Assembly (NCBI GenBank): GCA_015680905.1
Contig: CM027378.1
Location: forward strand, 37,607,001-37,671,000
DNA: 64,000 nucleotides
Direction: 5' to 3'
From: Coptis chinensis
Taxonomy: Eukaryota > Streptophyta > Magnoliopsida > Ranunculales > Ranunculaceae
Numbering within the stretch: the first letter of the stretch is position 1; each line of letters opens with the position of its first letter. Made by a program: the position numbers and the translations under genes. A model generated the notes under the pieces. The model saw only the letters and a list, made by a program, of their open reading frames with translations, ran no database searches and was not told where the DNA came from. Shown here one piece after another: positions 34,990 through 44,860 of this stretch.

Positions 34990-35620
34990 TCGCTTGATAA
35001 GTCCTAAAGTTTGGGCTGTAATTGATTGTGCGTGTTCCATAACGAGATCAACCACTTCTTGTTGATGCCGGTTCATTCTTTGTTGAGACTACAAATAAAA
35101 GGCTATCGATGACCATGTCAATGAGCCACTTCTTTCTTCAACATCTTGGACAGATCAACATGTCGATGAGCTCTGAAACTTGGGTTGTTATCAAATGCGA
35201 GTTCCACGACAAGGTCAACCACTCCTTACTGTATGTCAATCCATTTGTTGGTGAAGCTACAAGGCTATCGACCTCATCATATTTGACAAATCAGCATGTC
35301 GATGAGCCACTTCTAGGTGTATGCCAATCCATTCTTCGGTGAAGCTACAAATAGAAGGCTATCAACCTCATCATATTGGACAAATCAACATGTCGATGAG
35401 CCCTAAAACTTAGGTTGTTATCGATTGTGCGAGTTCCATGACGAGATCATACACTTTTAGTTGTATGCCGATCCATTCTTCAGTGAGGCTACAAATAGAA
35501 GACTATCGACATCATCATATTTAACAAATCAGCCACGTTGATGAGCCCTAAGGTTTAAGCTACTATCAATTGTGTGAATTCCATGACGAGGTCAACCACT
35601 TTCCTTGTTGTTTGCCCAAT
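34990..35620 (+). repeat. ~170-bp direct repeats, about four units
   Basis: The unit includes GTTCCATGACGAGATCAACC, CCATTCTTCGGTGAAGCTAC and ATCAACATGTCGATGAGCC. Four copies occur, one partial, with roughly 10-15% differences by eye. No ORF spans them. They are part of the interior of the outer Tat-like element. Confidence 0.7.
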
Positions 35621-36749
35621 TTATCATAGTTGTTACTGGGGTTTCATCTTGATGATCGAGCTAGTCAATATGAATTGATGGCAAACAGATCAAAATTGTT
35701 CAACTAGTTACTGGTCAACAAATTGAGTCTTTTTGCTTGACGACCAAATTAAAAGAGCTTTTCAATCTAAAATTCATGGCGCCAAAATTGCAAAAAATCA
35801 TTATGACATATTTTTTTTCTTGCCGATCATTTGGATTAGCAAAATATTCTCTGGTCGGCAAGTTTATTTATTTATTTATTTTTTGTGATGGTAGGTAAAA
35901 TTAGGCAATGAAGAAGACCAAGCCAATTATGAAGATCGGTTCTTTCGTCGCCTAGGGTGAACATCTGGATAATATGGATGAAAGGTGGGAATCCGATCAT
36001 TCTTTTTGTGGTCCTCTATAAATGAATCAGTCTACACAACTACTATTGTCAACTGGCATATAATGTGAATCATGCACTGGTTGACATAGAGATCGAGGAT
36101 TGGGACCATTACTTGCAGAGCGACCCTTCATAGACGTTGAACTATTAAAGCATGGTGAGTGATATCAACATCTTGAAAATGGACTACGTCCAGATAAAAT
36201 AATTTAGGAGAGAACAGACCTCTCATAGCCTTTCGGCTACACTAACATTTTTTTTTCTATCTTCAATGAGTTACCTACTCCTTTGTGAGTGGTCAGCTAC
36301 AAAGTTAGTGGAAGAGTTTCTGAACTCACTCACTATCACACTAGAAATTGTGGATCATCAAAACTGCCCATTCAAATTGTAGTTTTGTTTATGAGTAACC
36401 TTCCTTAATCAACTCGCACGATTTCTTTTAGTGCCGAAGCGTGTGCTTGGAGTCTTTGACAGAGATGCATCAGATTCCAGACGATCCCTAACATTTTTTG
36501 GATTTGTAGATGTATGGGTCATTGATCTTGAATCATCTTCGAGAAGTCAATTCATGCAATAAGAATACCCACTCTCTCAGTCGCAGATGGCTGAGAACCA
36601 TCAGACTTGCAAATGCAATTCTCATTCACAGAAGTTTGAGTGTTGAACTTGAGTAGCAAGAAGAGAACTTTCACTGTTGTTTGTTCTTCGAGAAGCCAGT
36701 TGACGTAACCTTTTGTGGTTGAGGGTAGGAGCACAGATGGCACCAAATA
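35621..36749. other. Non-coding interior next to the 5' LTR of the outer element
   Basis: This stretch contains no recognisable domain. GATCGGCAAG and related phrases repeat those seen at 10.4-11.1 kb, which ties it to the left part of the same element. Near 36.55-36.73 kb it leads into the primer-site region. Confidence 0.5.
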
Positions 36750-37304
36750 TGTTTTGGCAGATTTGTCGAAACAGACCAGTTGAAGGGTCGGAAGTGATCT
36801 TTTTGAAGATTGAGAAGAAGGAGATGGTTGTTGGGGAGATTTGACACTGGACTTCAGTTTGAAGTTGCCTACGTACCCAAATATTATATTGTTTGGAATC
36901 AAATCTTGATGCGCAGTTCTAGAGTGTGACAAAGGTTGGATTTTATAGGTAGGATCAGTGATCAATTACTTCCTCGTTCTCCAATATTCCAATTGTGGAT
37001 AAAGTTAGAGAATTTCAGGAGAACAGTCACACAATATGAAGTTGATGGAAGTTTTGCGAACGAATCTTGAAAGTGGACAAAGTTGTGGAAGTTGTTTGAA
37101 TTGGTCAAACGACTTCCTCGTCCAAGTGAAGACACGTGTCTAATTGAATATCAAATATAGGTATTTTGGGATCTGAGCATAGGCTCTTAGTGTGAGCCTT
37201 TTGGGCTCTGAGCATAGACTTTATCGTAGGTAGGTAAGTAGGCTGGTTATTAGCAGGGGCTCTGAGTGTGGATTTGTATTGAATTGAGCTTTTATTATGC
37301 CACA
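36750..37304 (-). repeat. 5' LTR and primer site of outer Tat-like element
   Basis: On the minus strand it starts TGTGGCATAATAAAAGC at 37304 and ends CCAAAACA at 36750. The primer-binding site, TTTGGTGCCATCTGTG, follows at about 36733-36748. The TG/CA ends and primer site together fix the orientation. Confidence 0.65.
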
Positions 37305-39158
37305 AAAATTTTGTGTTTCGATTGCTAAAGTGTTACGAGCTTTCTACATTTCTATTATTTCTAGAATTACCTAAAAAGCATACTAAGACACCAAGCTTTC
37401 ATTTGAGACTTCAGTAGGTACAACTAGCATTTCATGCATATGTACTATCCACTTAATAACAATTCCAATTTTAACAATGGGAAGCATTCAGTCCACTACC
37501 AATCAATAAATGATTGTTCAATGCGACAATATTTCTTTCACTTCAACATATCTAGACCACTTATATATCTTTAATTTGCTAACAATAAGTACCCACTAAT
37601 ACAACAAAATATATCATGTGAATGTTGAATATTGAACTAGTGAAGGTAGCAAGTTGAAGCTGAAAATCCAAGACAACATTTCTTGCACAAATTTGTGTAT
37701 GTATTTCTTCGTAGTCGATCATAATCATTCTACTTCCCAACATCTTATGGGAACTTTAATGATATAAAAGTCCCCTCTTCAGGGGCCCTTGGACCCTTAT
37801 AATCAACTAACCAAGAACATCAGGACTAATGCATCACTCATTTGAACCGTTAACCCTATGAGAGCATAAAAAAAAAAAAAAAAAAAAACCCTATGAGGAT
37901 GCTTGTAGGGCTAAACCAGCATTGTTTCATTCCGTTTAGCTTCGACACTTTTGATTTCTTGGCACAACAGTCTGTTGAGCTCCTTAAGAGGTTGTAAAAA
38001 GTTATGGACAATAACGTAATGACAGCTGGTTCTAACGAGTTTGTATTTAGGAGGATAGGACTTGCCATTCAAAAATGACTTGCGGCGCAACTTGCTGCAC
38101 ACTTGTCTTAATTATTTGTAAAACTCGTTAACATTATTTAAAAAAAATGACACAGTGGTCAAAAGTAAATTATATAACATTCCCTATATAATTTCCTTGA
38201 TGCTCTCCAATATCTACTTAATATGACCCATCACATATGATCTCACCACGAAAGTACACACGGAATAAACTCTCCGAATCACACACACAAACACATGATA
38301 ATATGTGATAGAGCAAAATTTATGATTCAAATTTTAACAAGCACCTCTAAAAATATCTACTAAATTCGGATAGTCTGAAATTTCCATATATAACAATGCT
38401 CTATCACATATTTCAATCCAGTGTTTAAGCATTGCAAGTTTAGGGTCCTATTAAATTAAAAACATCACTCTCACTTTTTTTAAATTAAAGCTCCCCCGCC
38501 TATCACTTAACAAGTTAACAGTTTATACCACCCCAGCCTAGCTTCATTAGCATTCATAGATGGAACTAAGGGGGTGCGTGTGAGGGCAGTCACACCCCTA
38601 AAAAATTGTAAAAGTCACATAATATGATAGTAATTTGCTAGAAAAATGGCTAGACTATAAGGATTCGCATCCCCCAAATATTTTATAGAAACTCCACTAC
38701 CGCACCCCCTACTTCAATTACTGGGTTGCATATACTCTTGCACCCCCAAACATTGAATCCTGGTTCCGTTCCTGTTAGCATTCCAACACAAACTCGTAAT
38801 GCTCATTTATCTCTCAGAATGAGACGAATAAAGAAACACTTTAAAACAAATGTACAATTAAAAATGAAATTGCATTGTTTACTTACTGTTTTGTGGAGAG
38901 AACGAGAGAGAGAAGCTGAGCCGCATCCCAAGAGATGGAGAGAAATAGACCGAGATAGAGAGAAATTGTCCCCGCAAAGATAGACTGAGAGATTGGACCG
39001 AATCAGTCTTTAATTTCATATTTTAATGGCTAGCCGTTATTATTAAGGGTTTTTGGTGGAGTAGAAGGAGATAGAGATGAATGGTAATTTGGTTTTTCCA
39101 GTTTCTCGGTTTTTTTTTGGGGTTGTGGGTGGGGGTGTATGCTTTGGTGTGTTGTACA
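37305..39158. other. Unassigned AT-rich region
   Basis: No gene is recognised. It contains a very short retroposon footprint (see 37852-37897), a C-rich repeat-like patch at ~38560-38780 (GGGGGTGCGTGTGAGGGC and matching CACCCCC phrases) and a GA-rich run at 38895-38970. None can be tied to a known family from the sequence alone. Confidence 0.4.
37852..37897 (+). repeat. Tiny poly(A) retroposition footprint with 11-bp duplication
   Basis: AACCCTATGAG occurs at 37852-37862 and again at 37887-37897. Between them lie only AGCAT and about 19 A. This is what an extremely 5'-truncated LINE or SINE insertion leaves behind. A replication-slippage origin is less likely, because the A-run sits exactly at the 3' side of the first copy. 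Confidence 0.65.
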
Positions 39159-40123
39159 CGGGGGTGTCAAAATGGCCCTCAATCCCTCTCGGTCCGCCCG
39201 CCCCATGGGCCGAAAAGCCCTCAAAATAAGGCCTTCACACATTCGAGGGTGGGGATGTCCCGACAAGCCTTTGAAATAAGGGTAAGGACCAAGACTCTGA
39301 AGCTTAGGCCCAACCCTAAGCCCGACCCTTATTAAGCCCTCACTAGGCCTTCTACATTTATCACATGGATTTATTGATTTATTTTGTAATGTATCTCATT
39401 TTATAAAATGATTTAGTTAATCTTAATTGACAAATGTAACTTTAACAAGTTTTTTAGTAGCTTAAGGGGGTGTTTGGATCCTATTTATTTATTGCGAAAA
39501 AGTGTTTATTAGTGAAAAAACATTTTTTGAAAAAATAAATGTGTTTGGTCTCTATTTAAAAAAAATAGTTTTTCATCCAAAAAACACTTTTTGGTCCCAA
39601 AAACTAGTTTTATGATAATTAGGTAAAACTTGTTTTTTAAGTTAAAAAACTATTTTTCTTTGAGGGAAACATTTTGGGCGCTGAAGGCAAATGAACTGCC
39701 CGGATGTTTTAGACTTTAGTACTTTATGCCGCAATATGCCAAAATATGTCGAGAAATATAGTGCGAAATATGGTTTGATAAAATAGTTTTTAAGAAAAAT
39801 CAGAAGCAAACATGTTTATTCAAAAACTGTTTTTAGAATAAATATTTTTTCATAAAAATGTTTTTTAAGAAAAAATGAGAACCAAACACCCACTAAAGTT
39901 TTAATTGTGAAGTGAGTACACTTTATCATTTTTAACAATTTTTTTTATATTTATTTTGTTAAATAAATATTCAAATATATGACATGGTACTCGTCCTTCA
40001 AGCCCGACCCTCTCAAGAGGGTTGGGGCTCATAAGGGCTTCGAGTTTTAAGCATTGCCCCGACCTTCAAAGCATGAGGGCTTCAGTGTTTGAGGGTCGGG
40101 CCCCGACCCATTTGATACCCCTA
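39159..40123. mobile_element. hAT-like non-autonomous element, contains a Tourist-like MITE
   Basis: Ends are GGGGGTGTCAAAATGG and CCATTTGATACCCCTA, inverted. Subterminal parts are full of GAGGGC and GGGTCGGG motifs. The flanks GTTGTACA and GTTGCGCC agree at 5 of 8 positions and may be a decayed 8-bp duplication. The middle holds the MITE at 39466-39893. No transposase is present. Confidence 0.55.
39466..39893. mobile_element. Tourist-like (PIF/Harbinger) MITE, 428 bp
   Basis: Terminal inverted repeats read GGGGGTGTTTGGATCC on the left and GAACCAAACACCCAC on the right. The trinucleotide TAA is duplicated (39463-39465 and 39894-39896), the PIF/Harbinger target. The interior is AT-rich with the usual TTTTTGAAAAA-like palindromes. 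It lies inside the hAT-like element. Confidence 0.75.
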
Positions 40124-40130
40124 GTTGCGC

Positions 40131-40821
40131 CTAGGGGTAATAAAAGGGCCTAGTCGGGCTAGCCCGGCACTCAAACCATAAAAGCCCTCATTATTGAGGG
40201 TCGGGTCGAGTAGGGTCAAACATGAAAACTCAAGCCCTTAACCTTCCCCTCGACCCCTCATTTTTGAAGGCCAAATGAGGGCCAGGTCGGGCCCAGTCTA
40301 ATTATACTTTACTAGTTTTTATTATTTTTTATTATTTTTTATTTATTTTTATCATACTTTGATTATGTATATCAATTTTAACTAACTATATACAAAACTA
40401 ATTCTTATGTCTTTTTAAAAAAAACAAAAATAAAATAAAAAAATAATAGAGTTGGTAGAAGAGATGATATTCTTAAAACATCTACATTTTTCATACTTAA
40501 TTACGTTGTTAGGTTAGATTTGCTTTTATGTATGACTTATATACCTATCATTCAATCAATTACAAAAAATATATATGTTATGTTATGTTCTAATTTATCC
40601 CTATTGAAAATTGATTTAGTGATTTTTTTTTATACAACTTAGATAATCAGAGTACAATACATAAATATAATGTAAAATAATTAAAAAAAAAAAAAACATA
40701 TGAGGCCCAAGTGAGGGTTAGTAAAGGGCTTAATGAGGGTCAGGCTTATGCTTCAGAACCTAGGCCCTAGTCCTCCCCTCAAATCTGTGAGGGCCAACTT
40801 TTGAGGGCTTGAACATGCAAA
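40131..40821. mobile_element. Second hAT-like relic, right end uncertain
   Basis: It starts CTAGGGGTAATAAAAGGGCC directly beside the first hAT-like element and has the same GAGGGTCGGG/CCCTCA subterminal composition on both sides of an AT-rich middle. The right end and duplication were not found, so the boundary is an estimate. Confidence 0.4.
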
Positions 40822-40953
40822 GGATTTCCCCCGTACTAGATGTCTCCCCCCTAAATACAACAAAAAAACACGGTCAACCCAAGTTGATTTTTTTTTTTTT
40901 TGTATATTTAGAGGGGAGACCCTAACTTCCCCCATCTAGTCAAGGGGAAATCC
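40822..40953. repeat. Foldback repeat, 132 bp
   Basis: The left arm starts GGATTTCCCCCGTACTAGAT and the right arm is its imperfect inverted copy ending GGGGAAATCC. The centre is an A/T run. It may be a small palindromic MITE; no target duplication is evident. Confidence 0.55.
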
Positions 40954-41509
40954 TAATTGGCTCATCTAGTAGGGGGTAATACTCGTTAACCCTTCTAATG
41001 ATTCAAAGAGAGTTTGAACCTGCTTTTCCAGTGCTTGATGTAAGCTTTTGCCATATTCCTTCACCTTGTAACAAATAAAGTATCTGGATTCGTTTCTTTG
41101 GAGCAGAGATTGCTCCTGTTCAAATTAAGTTAGGAATTTCTTTTTATTGTTTATATTTAAGAGGAGGACATCTAGGGTGCGTCGGGTGCACCCAAATTTT
41201 GCATGCGCAGGATTTTCAGCCACATATTTTGAAGGGTAAAATTGGAATAACCGGGTGAAGAAGTTTCAATTGGGTCACTACCCATTAAACCACTAGTTAC
41301 AGCATACTTTAGTCAAACTACTACATATAGCATATACGTTAGTATCGAATAATAAATGACATTGAATCTAGTGAATGAGATTAGGCACAGCTAGAAGAGG
41401 AGACAGTGTTGATGGAAAACTCGGTGGGACAATTGGAGCTTCAGGAAGCACCTGTGACCTATTAGCTCGAGACATAGTTGCATGTGGCCTTTTGAAGGGT
41501 GCGGTGAAG
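40954..41509. other. Unassigned spacer with possible minus-strand exon
   Basis: The minus strand from about 41500 to 41368 is open and proline-rich (VPPSFPSTLSPLLAVPN) and ends at a stop. It may be an exon fragment split by the adjacent solo LTR, but no domain is recognised and the evidence is weak. The TTACAGCATACTTTAG phrase near 41300 resembles repeats at 44.5 kb. Confidence 0.25.
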
Positions 41510-42252
41510 TGTTGGGGTTTATACCAATACCAATCGATTTCCCCATTACACAGATAACTTGTATTTGAACACAATTCAACTCCAGACAAATTTCTAAATA
41601 TCAACTACAACCTATGCTAACATGCCCAACTCGCTAAACAACTATTAACAACAGATAATAATGTAAAGCAGAATTAAACGCATACCACAACACAAAGATA
41701 TACCGTGGTTCGCCCAATGATGTCTACTTCCACAAGAGCTTGTCCTTTTATAAAGTGGGAAGGAATATTACAATCTCTCCTTTCAGTCTCTCACCTTACT
41801 AGATCACTCTTATCTTTTTATAGGGTTGTCTCTCTGTAAAGGTTATCTCTCAATCTTGATAGCTTTCAAGATTAGGTTTTCTCTGACTCTTGTGATGTCT
41901 CTCGTGTGTTTGGTTTTGCCAAAAACCAAAACTTATGATGCAAAACTCGCAGTTCCACAAAAATAGAATCCTGCCAAAATAGGCATGGGCACCTGGCGCG
42001 CTCAGAATTGTACTACAACGGCGCAGGGTGCGCTCTTGCCTTGGACGATGTCCAGGCACTTGAGCACTGAGTGCGCTCCAGATTTGCCTATGGAGGGCGC
42101 GGGGTGCACTCATGCCTTGAACGATGTCCAGGCTCTTGAGTGCAGGGTGCGCTTCAGAATGGCTTGTGGAGGGCGCAGGGCGCACTCTGTCTTCTCCACA
42201 CAAGCTGAAAATGAATTTCTCTCCTCTCCTCATGTGAGGGATAACTCTAACA
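41510..42252. repeat. Solo LTR with GC-rich internal repeats
   Basis: It starts TGTTGGGGTTTATACC and ends CTCTAACA, 743 bp. The 5-bp duplication TGAAG is exact (41505-41509 and 42253-42257). Inside, a ~76-bp unit (GGGTGCGCTCTTGCCTTG, GACGATGTCCAGGC, TGGAGGGCGC) is repeated two to three times at 42010-42195. No internal region or primer site adjoins it. Superfamily is not certain. Confidence 0.75.
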
Positions 42253-42417
42253 TGAAGCACTGTGTTAACTATTGTAGAGAGTCCATGCTCGTTGTCCTTC
42301 TATAGCTCGTTGTCCTTCCTCTATAGAAGCAAAACTTTCGTGCAAAGTATTAGGAAACCCCGTCACTTGCTTGTGGCACTCAAACCATGTCCTATATAAA
42401 CCCAAGATTAGGTACTT

Positions 42418-42805
42418 CAGTAATATGATACTTTTACTTACATAGTCAATAATATGGTACTCAAAGTTATATATACTTCAATAGTATGATACTATATATG
42501 ACATATTCCATAATATGATGTTATTCATTACATATATTGCAGGAATATGATACTATAAAGCCCATAATACTTCAATAATATGATACTCTTAGTCACAAAT
42601 TCAATAATATGATACTCTAAGTTACATATACTTCAATAGTATGATACTATTAATCCCATATTCAATAATATGATACTAGTAGTTTCATATATTTCAGGAA
42701 TATGATACTATCAATCGCATAATACTTCAATAATATGCTACACTTAGTCACACTTTCCATAATATGATACTCGAAGTTACATATAATTCAATAGTATGAT
42801 ACTCT
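42418..42805. repeat. ~29-bp tandem array, core AATATGATACT
   Basis: About 14 imperfect units contain TCAATAATATGATACT or TCAATAGTATGATACT followed by a variable part (CTTAGTCACA, CTAAGTTACATATA, ATTAATCCCATA, AGTAGTTTCATATA). The variable parts recur in the same order, pointing to a higher-order unit of about 115-145 bp. It is AT-rich and has no coding signal. Confidence 0.8.
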
Positions 42806-43395
42806 GAGTTTGATATATATTTAAGTGCTACAAAACTGGTGTTGAGATTGCGTTTAATCATATGATAAAACCATTGTATCTCAAACTATTTTTCCTAAAA
42901 AGTTGGCATACTACTTGAGATTGCGTCTAGTTAGTGCAACTTTGTTTTGTATGTCATTACATTATGGATTCCAAATAGTAAAGAAGATTTATGTCAAAAA
43001 GAGAGTTATGGAGTTCTGACAGATTATTTTCGTACTTGTCATGTGTTCACAATGCAAACATGTTACATCAGATTGTATCTTAACTGCTAGCATGGCTGAA
43101 TAGACATAACAAAATGGGCTATTACCGAAAAAGTTACAGCAAAATGAGCAAAAAGACACAGATAAGTGCTTCAGTTTAAAAAAGTTGTCAAGCACTTGTC
43201 GAGTGCTTCAGATACATACATCGTGAGCATTATAGAGTTGCAATCATAAAAATGTCAGGTTACATCTTACCAACTTAAAACTTGCAATCAAAAAAAGAGA
43301 GAAAAATGTTAGAATACATCTTACAAGGAGCCATCTTACAAAGCTATAACTGTGCAGAAGTTCAAAGTTGAACTTTGCATTACACATTACATTTT
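42806..43395. other. Unassigned AT-rich spacer
   Basis: No ORF, repeat or element end is recognised here. It lies downstream of the zinc-finger gene candidate and may include its 3' untranslated region. Confidence 0.35.
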
Positions 43396-44301
43396 TCAAT
43401 TTATTTTTAGGTTTGAGAATTCAGACAGAGTCATTTTCAGTGTAACAATGGGTTCTGCAGTCAAAGTGGTTGTTTTGTTTCTTGATGCCATCTTCACTGC
43501 ATCACGGAGCCATTGAAATCCCTAGCAGCTCTTGCATTTCAAATACCTTTCTCCAACATTTAATCCATACTTGGTAGTCTTAACAGTCCTCCTCCCCTTA
43601 GTCTTTTGTATTGCATTCACAGTTTACCCAAGGGCACTCGTTCATCCAATGGCCTGGCTGACCACACTTAAAGCATTCGTTTGTTGATGAGCTTGATCCA
43701 GAAAGTTGATCAGAAACAGCTTCATCTAACCATTGCAAATAACTTCGACATGAATCATGCTGGGACTTCAAGTACTTCCCTCCTGGGTTGCTTGTTGTTT
43801 GCAATTTGCCCAACAATCGGATCCCATCACATGTAGCTTCTTTACAGTGAGAGTACATAAATTGGCACTCAATAGCGGAGTGTCCAAGTTGATCACATAC
43901 CTGACATTCAACATGTGGTGAACGAAACATGTACTTCTCAATTTGAAACTCATGAAGATAGCGACAATGAACAAATGTCTCGATCAGCAACTAATGCAGA
44001 AATTAAACTTCTTAATAGGCTATTTCAGACCAATACCTCAACCAAGTTCAATTATTCAAGAATTAGTAGTCTATGAAGGAAGGAAAACCTTCACACAACC
44101 AACAAATTTTTTCATGCTCTTTATACTTGATAAATTAAAATTTATCTCTCTTAACATTTCAAAGATCAAATTCTTCGTGCTTTTTATACTTGATAAAATT
44201 CTAAGTGAAGAATGACACTCAATAACTCAAAATTTTCTCTTATTTACCCCTAAAACTTAAACTTAATCAAACTCATGAATTTAAAGGGAAATTACCTTCA
44301 T
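43396..44301 (-). CDS. GRF/CCHC zinc-finger protein candidate, two exons
   Basis: A short first coding exon (ATGAAG, 44296-44301) ends at a GTAATT donor. A 305-nt intron (43991-44295) ends TTCTGCATTAG. Splicing gives an in-frame start MKLLIETFVHC. The second exon encodes a CCHC knuckle (CQVCDQLGHSAIEC), a GRF-like finger (CDGIRLLGKLQTTSNPGGKY to CRSYLQWLDE) and a second knuckle (CFKCGQPGHWMNEC), then a stop at 43598. Beyond it, in another frame, a second GRF-like finger is readable (KTTKYGLNVGERYLKCKSC), with a stop inside, so the 3' part is decayed or the gene is truncated. Proteins with GRF and CCHC fingers bind single-stranded nucleic acid. The exact orthologue is not recognised. Confidence 0.5.
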
Positions 44302-44404
44302 TTTTACAAAATTAACGTGCTCTTATGCTTGCATCGTGCTTCTTATGCTTGATTGGATCTTATGCAGTCGCAATAACTGAGAATTTTTTTTAAGAAAAAA
44401 GGTA

Positions 44405-44440
44405 AAAACCCTAAACCCTAACCCTAGATGTTTATATAAG
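44405..44440 (-). promoter_or_regulatory. TATA box and telo-box upstream of the zinc-finger gene
   Basis: On the minus strand CTTATATAAA (44431-44440) is followed at once by CTAGGGTTAGGGTTTAGGG (44406-44424). Telo-boxes just after the TATA box are typical of plant genes active in dividing cells, often translation-related. They lie about 130 nt upstream of the proposed ATG at 44301. Confidence 0.55.
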
Positions 44441-44860
44441 AGAAAGGTAAAAGGAGGGACGGGTTATACTGTTGGAGCATACGGAGGGAACAAATGTATT
44501 GACTAACTTATATTAAAACAGTAGATGTAGCATACTCCAATTAAGCCACTAGATGTAGCATACTACCATTAAATTACTATCTGTAGCATACTCCTATTAA
44601 ACTACTATCTGTAGCATACTCCCATTAAATCATTATATTGGATTTAATAAGTATTGTGAGCGATGGCAAAGTGGTAGAGCTATATTGGAATAAGAGTCTT
44701 TTCCAATGCGTACATCATAATGAAATATGCATGTCGACGATAATTTGAATGCGAAAATGTAGCCGTAATTTGAATGTGAACACTCAAGTACCACACATAC
44801 CTGTAATTTGAATGTGAACACTTAAGTACCAAATATATTCGTAATTTCATTTAAAAACAT
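44441..44860. repeat. Short imperfect repeats upstream of the zinc-finger gene
   Basis: Four units of about 35 bp share CTRTAGCATACTCCCATTAAA (44500-44640). A further two to three ~45-bp units share GTAATTTGAATGTGAACACT (44740-44850). Both arrays are degenerate. Confidence 0.5.

Larger units (their letters stand above)
9224..37304 (-). mobile_element. Outermost nest element: non-coding Tat-like LTR retrotransposon
   Basis: Two direct LTR copies (9224-~9793 and 36750-37304) flank DNA that, once the nested chromovirus (~11733-33615) is set aside, is about 6.2 kb in total. Next to the right-hand LTR the minus strand reads TTTGGTGCCATCTGTG, close to the TTTGGCGCCGTCTGTGGG primer site of plant Tat elements, so transcription is on the minus strand. 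No gag or pol is recognisable on either side; the interior is built of short repeats and GATCGG/GATCGAC-rich sequence. It resembles a non-autonomous large retrotransposon derivative. By eye the LTRs differ at about 10-12%, so this is the oldest layer, several million years old. No matching target-site duplication was found. Confidence 0.65.

Noticed and set aside
41985-42305. Open readings on both strands across the GC-rich patch
   Set aside because: They arise from the internal repeats of the solo LTR at 41510-42252.
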